From Corynebacterium marambiense (lineage in GTDB: Bacteria; Actinomycetota; Actinomycetes; Mycobacteriales; Mycobacteriaceae), in NCBI RefSeq assembly GCF_016342275.1, contig NZ_JAEIOT010000005.1, forward strand, positions 372,001 through 436,000: 64,000 nt of DNA, in the 5' to 3' direction. The notes beneath the pieces were generated by a model. It did not search any database. It worked only from the letters and a program-made list of their open reading frames with translations, and had not been told where the DNA came from. The stretch's first letter is position 1. Each line of letters begins with the position of its first letter. The translations under genes and the position numbers were made by a program. Below are positions 60,091 to 64,000 of this stretch, one piece after another.

Positions 60091-60924
60091 ATGTCCAACG
60101 CCATCGACTTCGACGTCTCCTTCAATTTCGTTCCCCGCGCCAAGCGGCCTGCCAAGCCCCGCTCTTACGGCATGACCGAGGTCCGAGCGCCCTACTACGA
60201 TACCTTCGGTACCCGTCACCTCCAGGACGTGTTCGACATGGCCGGCCAGTGGGTCGACGGCATCAAGTGGGCCGGCGGATCCTTCGCCCTGTGCCCCACC
60301 GAGCAGGTCCGGAAGTTCTCCGACATCGCCCACGAGAACGACGCCTACGTTTCCTCAGGCGGCTGGATCGAGACGGTCCTGCGCTACGGCGACGACGCCG
60401 TCGACCATTACCTCAAGGAAGCCAAGGAGGTCGGTTTCGACGTCATCGAGATCTCGACCGGCTTCATCATGCTCCCGACCTCGGGCCTCGAGCGTCTTGT
60501 GGAGAAGGTCGTTAAGGCCGGCCTGAAGGCCAAGCCCGAGCTGGGTATCCAGATCGGCTCCGGTGGAGATTCCTCTGAGGCTGAGCTCGCCGCTGAGGGG
60601 GCCAAGGACATCGGGGACCTCATTGACCGCGGCAAGCGCGCGCTTGACGCCGGGGCGTCGATCATCATGATCGAGTCCGAGGGCATCACCGAGAACGTCC
60701 GGGAGTGGAACACCGGCGCCGCCGCCTCCATCATCAACGGCCTTGGCCTCGAGAACGTCATGTTCGAGGCTGCCGACGGTCCCGTGTTCGAGTGGTACGT
60801 CAAGAACTACGGCAACGAGTGCAACCTGTTCGTCGACCACTCGCAGGTCCTGCAGCTCGAGGGTCTGCGCCAGAACATCTGGGGCAACAAGTCCACCTGG
60901 GGCCGCGTGATCAACCCCCACTGA
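60091..60924 (+). CDS. ComA-like protein (phosphosulfolactate synthase family)
   Basis: This 277-residue TIM-barrel protein of the ComA/PSL-synthase family has characterised members that add sulfite to phosphoenolpyruvate, the first step of coenzyme M synthesis in methanogens. Typical segments are GIKWAGGSFALCP, AYVSSGGWIETVLRYG, GFDVIEISTGFIMLP, IIMIESEGITENV and FEAADGPVFEWYVKNYGNEC. Coenzyme M is not expected in Corynebacterium, so the reaction here is probably different. AGAAAGG lies 7 nt before the ATG, the same signal as its partner. It follows the MmgE/PrpD gene by 29 bp and ends at its own terminator. Confidence 0.85.
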   Translation: MSNAIDFDVSFNFVPRAKRPAKPRSYGMTEVRAPYYDTFGTRHLQDVFDMAGQWVDGIKWAGGSFALCPTEQVRKFSDIAHENDAYVSSGGWIETVLRYGDDAVDHYLKEAKEVGFDVIEISTGFIMLPTSGLERLVEKVVKAGLKAKPELGIQIGSGGDSSEAELAAEGAKDIGDLIDRGKRALDAGASIIMIESEGITENVREWNTGAAASIINGLGLENVMFEAADGPVFEWYVKNYGNECNLFVDHSQVLQLEGLRQNIWGNKSTWGRVINPH

Positions 60925-60951
60925 TCCGCAGCCTTCCGGTTGAGCAGTCAC

Positions 60952-61002
60952 TGACCCCCGTTGTCGCTGTCGCGTATCCGCGACGGTTGACGACGGGGGT
61001 CA
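60952..61002 (+). terminator. Terminator of the MmgE/PrpD - ComA-like operon
   Basis: TGACCCCCGT (60952-60961) pairs with ACGGGGGTCA (60993-61002), and CTGTCGCG/CGCGACGG inside forms a second stem, giving a long hairpin 27 bp after the gene. Confidence 0.8.
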
Positions 61003-61338
61003 TGCCATTGCGTATCAGGGTGCCTGGACGCTGGAATGTCGGGGGGCACGGGCTGTACCGCCGGGGATTGGACCGCCGACCCGGTCCGCGCTTCCGGTTC
61101 GGCCCCGGAGGCGGTCGTGCATCGGGGGTATTTTACGGGTGTACTTTCAGGGTGGACATAAAAGAACTGGCAATCATTTCAGGTAAGTGCGCACTTAGTT
61201 CTTTGCCCATGTGGCAAGGCGTTTTACGGTGTACCGCATTCGAAATATGGTCGAGCCCGGCAGGCATTCCCGCAGCTTAAACCCAACACGTTTTCAATAA
61301 GGTTTCAATAAGGGGCGTGCTGGGCTAGTGTTCATCCC
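61003..61338 (+). promoter_or_regulatory. CDF transporter upstream region with nested repeats
   Basis: The 336 bp hold no gene. A 14-bp perfect palindrome TAAGTGCGCACTTA lies at 61184-61197. An outer inverted repeat AAAGAACT (61161-61168) ... AGTTCTTT (61197-61204) surrounds it. An 11-bp tandem repeat TTTCAATAAGG occurs at 61292-61302 and 61303-61313. The second copy covers the -35 position of a TAGTGT -10 box (61326-61331) that ends 7 nt before the CDF ATG. Operator sites for a metal-responsive regulator are likely (inference). Confidence 0.6.
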
Positions 61339-62379
61339 ATGAGCGAGACCACGAAAACCGGGGACCACCACGAGCACGACCACGAGCACCACGAGCACGG
61401 ACATGGGGCACACGACCACGGTCATGCCCACGGTCAGGGGGATGATCACACCGGACATGATCACTCGGGCCACGATCATGACCACGGTGGACACGCTCAC
61501 GCACACGCGCCGAAATCCCTTAGGGCTCTGGTCGGTGTCATCATCCTGACCACCACGATTTTCCTCGCGGAGGTCATCTTCGGTCTGCTGTCCGGATCCC
61601 TGGCACTGCTTGCCGACGCCGCTCACATGCTTTCCGACTCGGCGGGTCTGGTCATCGCCCTCGTGGCGATTCTCATTGGCAGGCGGGCGGCCACCGCCTC
61701 CGCCACCTTCGGATACCGCCGCATCGAGGTCATCGCGGCTGCCGTCAACGCGCTCTCCGTCGGGGCCATCTCTATCTGGATCGTGATCGAGGCCATCAAA
61801 CGGCTCGGCGGGGACGGGCACATCGATACGACGATGATGCTCATCGTCGCGGTCATCGGTTTCGTCGCCAACGGCGGTTCCGCGCTCCTGCTCGTCCGCC
61901 GCCAGCACGACAGCATGAACATGCGCGGCGCCTACCTCCACGTCCTGTCCGACATGCTCGGCTCCGTCGCCGTGATCGTCGCGGGCCTCATCGTCCGGGC
62001 GACCGGCTTTATTCTCGCCGACACCATCGCCTCGGTCATCATCGCAGCGATCATCCTGCCCAGGTCCATGCGCCTGCTCCTCGACGCCACCCGGGTGCTG
62101 ATGGAACGCGTCCCCGGGAACGTCGACCTCGACGAGATCCGCGGTGTGCTCGAGGAAATCGTCGGCGTGGAGACTGCGCATGATCTCCACGTGTGGACGA
62201 TGGACGGCAGCGAGCTCATCGCGACCTGCCATCTCGTCGTCGATCCGGACCTGGTCGAGTCCGGCTGCGACGTCCTCGACATCGCGAACCGTCGCCTGGA
62301 GAAGTACGGCGTCACCCACGCCACCATCCAGATCGAAACCGCGCATCACGCCGAGCACGAGGCGGACGTTCACGATTAA
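61339..62379 (+). CDS. Cation diffusion facilitator transporter (CzcD/ZitB-like)
   Basis: This 346-residue metal/proton antiporter exports zinc and related divalent ions. The first 50 residues are histidine-rich (DHEHHEHGHGAHDHGHAHG) and probably bind metal. Six helices follow. The transport-site HxxxD motifs are AAHMLSDSAGL (helix 2) and YLHVLSDMLGS (helix 5), the zinc-type pattern. The C-terminal cytoplasmic domain has AHDLHVWTMDGSELIATCHL. The mRNA is predicted leaderless from the TAGTGT box. Confidence 0.95.
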   Translation: MSETTKTGDHHEHDHEHHEHGHGAHDHGHAHGQGDDHTGHDHSGHDHDHGGHAHAHAPKSLRALVGVIILTTTIFLAEVIFGLLSGSLALLADAAHMLSDSAGLVIALVAILIGRRAATASATFGYRRIEVIAAAVNALSVGAISIWIVIEAIKRLGGDGHIDTTMMLIVAVIGFVANGGSALLLVRRQHDSMNMRGAYLHVLSDMLGSVAVIVAGLIVRATGFILADTIASVIIAAIILPRSMRLLLDATRVLMERVPGNVDLDEIRGVLEEIVGVETAHDLHVWTMDGSELIATCHLVVDPDLVESGCDVLDIANRRLEKYGVTHATIQIETAHHAEHEADVHD

Positions 62380-62485
62380 CGGCGGGCTCCGCATCGACCC
62401 CGACCCCGGGACGGACACGGTTCCGTCACCGGGGTTTCACACGCCGGTAGCGCATATGTCGACAAAGCCCGATAGAGTCGGCGGC

Positions 62486-64000
62486 ATGGGTTTCACGACA
62501 CCGAGCTATGACCTCACCGATCTCTTCGCCCGCATCGACCGCGGCGACATCCAATTGCCCGACTTCCAGCGGGACTACAGCTGGAACGTCGACCGTATCC
62601 GGTCCCTCATCGTGACGGTGCTGCGCGGCTACCCGATCGGCTGCCTCATGGCGCTGGACACCCGGAATGAACCGATGCGTTTCCGCCCCCGACCACTCGC
62701 CGGGGCACCGGACATCGGGCGCAACCCGGGCATGCTAATCCTCGACGGACAGCAGCGTCTCACCACCCTTTACCACTGCCTCCGCGGCAATGGACTGGTT
62801 GACACCGTTGACTTCCGCAACATGCGCATCCAACGCCGGTTCTATGTCGATGTCGACAAGGCCGTGTCCGAGGACATCATGCCCGACGAGGCGGTGCTCT
62901 CCGTCGACGCGTGCGGTGAGATCAAGTCCCACTACGGCCCGAAGATCCCGGGCGGCATCCCGGACCGGGAGACCGCCCGCACCCACGGCCTCGTCCCCGT
63001 CTCCGCGCTGCTCGAGGACGAGGGTACCGACATGCTCTTCGACTTCCTCGAGGGCGCAGATGCCGTCACCCGGGAACGTGTGAAACGGTTCAACAACACC
63101 GTCGCTAAGCCACTCGTGCGGTACTCCGTCCCGATCATCCGGCTGGATAGGGAGACGGCACAGGGTGGCGTCGGTTCCATCTTCTCTCAGGCCAACTCGG
63201 CAGGCCTTCAGATGGATGTCGTCGACCTACTGACCGCCGTCTTCGCCAGCGAGGACCCCGACTTCCGGCTCTCCGACTCGTGGCGCGACATCGAGAAGGC
63301 ACTGCGGGAACACTCCGTCCTCGACGGCATCGACCGCACCGCGTTCTTCACTGCGGTCGCGCTCCTGACCACAGCGGACAAGGGACACGCCAGCGGGCAC
63401 CGCGAAGACATCCTCCGGCTCACCCTCGCGGACTACGCACCCGCCGCTCACCGCACGGTGGACGCATTCATCTCGGCCGCCGAATTCCTCGAGAAGCGGT
63501 GCATCACCGACACCTCCCGGATCCCGTACGCGGCGCAGATCACCCCGCTCGCGGTGATCCTCTCCCTGCTCGGCGACACCCCGGAGGTGTTCCGCTGCGG
63601 CACGGCCGTCGACCGTCTCAACCGGTGGTTCTGGTCAGGCGTGTTCGGGGAACTCTACGGGTCCGCCTCCGTCGTCGTCCGTACCGGGAGGGACGTCAAC
63701 CAGGTCACACCCTGGGTGCGAGCCGCACTCGACGGGGACTCGGAGGTTCCCGAGCCGGCATCCATCAGCGACGCCCGTTTCGTTGAGTCCCGACTGCTCA
63801 GCGTAGGCCCGGAATCCGGCGTCTGGAAGGGCACCCACGCTCTGCTCATGGGCCGAGGGGCCAAAGACTGGCGTACCGGTGACAGGTTTGACGCGCAGAA
63901 CCTCGTGGAGGACGAGGAAGGCTTCCACCCGATCTTCCCGCCGCAGTACTGCCGCCGGACCGGAGTCAACCAGATGCTCGCAGACAGCGTGCTCAACCGC
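62486..64000 (+). CDS. DUF262 domain protein (GmrSD-like), 3' end beyond the window
   Basis: At least 505 codons are open to the window edge. The DUF262 domain is clear: IQLPDFQRDYSWNVDRIRSL near residue 21 and LDGQQRLTTLYHCL near residue 89, the DGQQR nucleotide-binding motif. The last visible part (HPIFPPQYC, then GVNQMLADSVLNR) looks like the start of the HNH-type domain that often ends these proteins. Family members include type IV GmrS/GmrD enzymes that attack modified phage DNA. TAGAGT (62473-62478) ends 7 nt before ATG 62486. Partner genes, if any, lie outside. Confidence 0.85.
   Translation, partial: MGFTTPSYDLTDLFARIDRGDIQLPDFQRDYSWNVDRIRSLIVTVLRGYPIGCLMALDTRNEPMRFRPRPLAGAPDIGRNPGMLILDGQQRLTTLYHCLRGNGLVDTVDFRNMRIQRRFYVDVDKAVSEDIMPDEAVLSVDACGEIKSHYGPKIPGGIPDRETARTHGLVPVSALLEDEGTDMLFDFLEGADAVTRERVKRFNNTVAKPLVRYSVPIIRLDRETAQGGVGSIFSQANSAGLQMDVVDLLTAVFASEDPDFRLSDSWRDIEKALREHSVLDGIDRTAFFTAVALLTTADKGHASGHREDILRLTLADYAPAAHRTVDAFISAAEFLEKRCITDTSRIPYAAQITPLAVILSLLGDTPEVFRCGTAVDRLNRWFWSGVFGELYGSASVVVRTGRDVNQVTPWVRAALDGDSEVPEPASISDARFVESRLLSVGPESGVWKGTHALLMGRGAKDWRTGDRFDAQNLVEDEEGFHPIFPPQYCRRTGVNQMLADSVLNR

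Noticed and set aside
61354..61512. Repetitive CAC/GAC-rich run that looks like a satellite or CRISPR-like repeat
   Set aside because: It is the histidine-rich N-terminus of the CDF transporter; the repeats are codon-level and not spaced as in CRISPR.

Overview
The window is a stretch of high-GC actinobacterial chromosome. Gene content and order point to Corynebacterium. An MscCG-type mechanosensitive channel and a CFP-6-like PH-domain protein sit between ilvD and ilvBNC, the 15-codon ilv leader peptide closely resembles the one I recall for C. glutamicum, a LysE/LysG pair is present, and NucS replaces MutS/MutL-type repair. Several blocks keep the order I remember from Mycobacterium tuberculosis: nucS - small CxxC protein - methylmalonyl-CoA epimerase - thioredoxin/TPR protein - glgB - glgE; fixA/fixB - cysteine desulfurase - mnmA - MetE-like - ligA - ACT - gatC - gatA - pfkA - gatB; and ilvBNC. 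The species is not identified. No rRNA, tRNA, CRISPR array, intact insertion sequence or prophage was recognised.

Layout. 1-3.2 kb: 3' end of the F1Fo ATP synthase operon (atpA end, atpG, atpD, atpC), closed by a perfect 20-bp hairpin. 3.5-6.7 kb: DUF2550 protein, nucS and a coupled zinc-ribbon-like protein, convergent epimerase, MTH1187-like protein and a thioredoxin-fold/TPR protein. 6.8-11.2 kb (minus strand): glgB and glgE, for maltose-1-phosphate-based alpha-glucan synthesis. 12.2-20.9 kb: ABC ATPase, methyltransferase, etfBA, cysteine desulfurase, lipoprotein, mnmA and a MetE-like gene. 21-26.4 kb: an HTH-only regulator, a stretch with no recognisable gene, an exonuclease, ligA, an ACT protein and a decayed threonine/serine dehydratase. 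26.4-28.3 kb: gatCA. 28.7-32.0 kb: cobalamin riboswitch and B12-type ABC importer. 32.1-36.4 kb: two paralogous MerR regulators and two MFS exporters. 36.4-41.4 kb: pfkA, vanZ-like gene, gatB and a YkvI-like transporter with an unusual leader. 41.5-45.5 kb: Tat-exported family 8 polysaccharide lyase divergent from an aldo/keto reductase. 45.5-49.6 kb: lysE/lysG, exported HNH protein, DoxX protein and a small membrane protein. 49.7-58.1 kb: ilvD, PH protein, mscCG, ilv attenuator and ilvBNC. 58.5-61 kb: a two-gene operon pairing an MmgE/PrpD protein with a ComA-like (phosphosulfolactate synthase fold) protein. 61.3-64 kb: zinc-type CDF transporter and a DUF262 (GmrSD-like) gene cut by the window end.

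How it works together. The ilv block makes branched-chain amino acids: IlvBN and IlvC lie behind one attenuator and IlvD is encoded nearby on the other strand. mscCG and lysE are amino-acid export functions. GatCAB (two loci), MnmA and the cysteine desulfurase serve tRNA charging and modification. Regulation can be read unusually well: a B12 riboswitch, a peptide attenuator, two MerR-type 19-bp-spacer promoters, stacked mini-ORFs before ykvI, many strong terminators, and about nineteen genes in which a TANNNT box ends only 6-8 nt before the start codon, implying leaderless mRNAs.

The best candidate for undescribed biology is the MmgE/PrpD plus ComA-like operon at 58.5-61.0 kb. The mini-ORF leader of ykvI and the nested repeats before the CDF gene come next.
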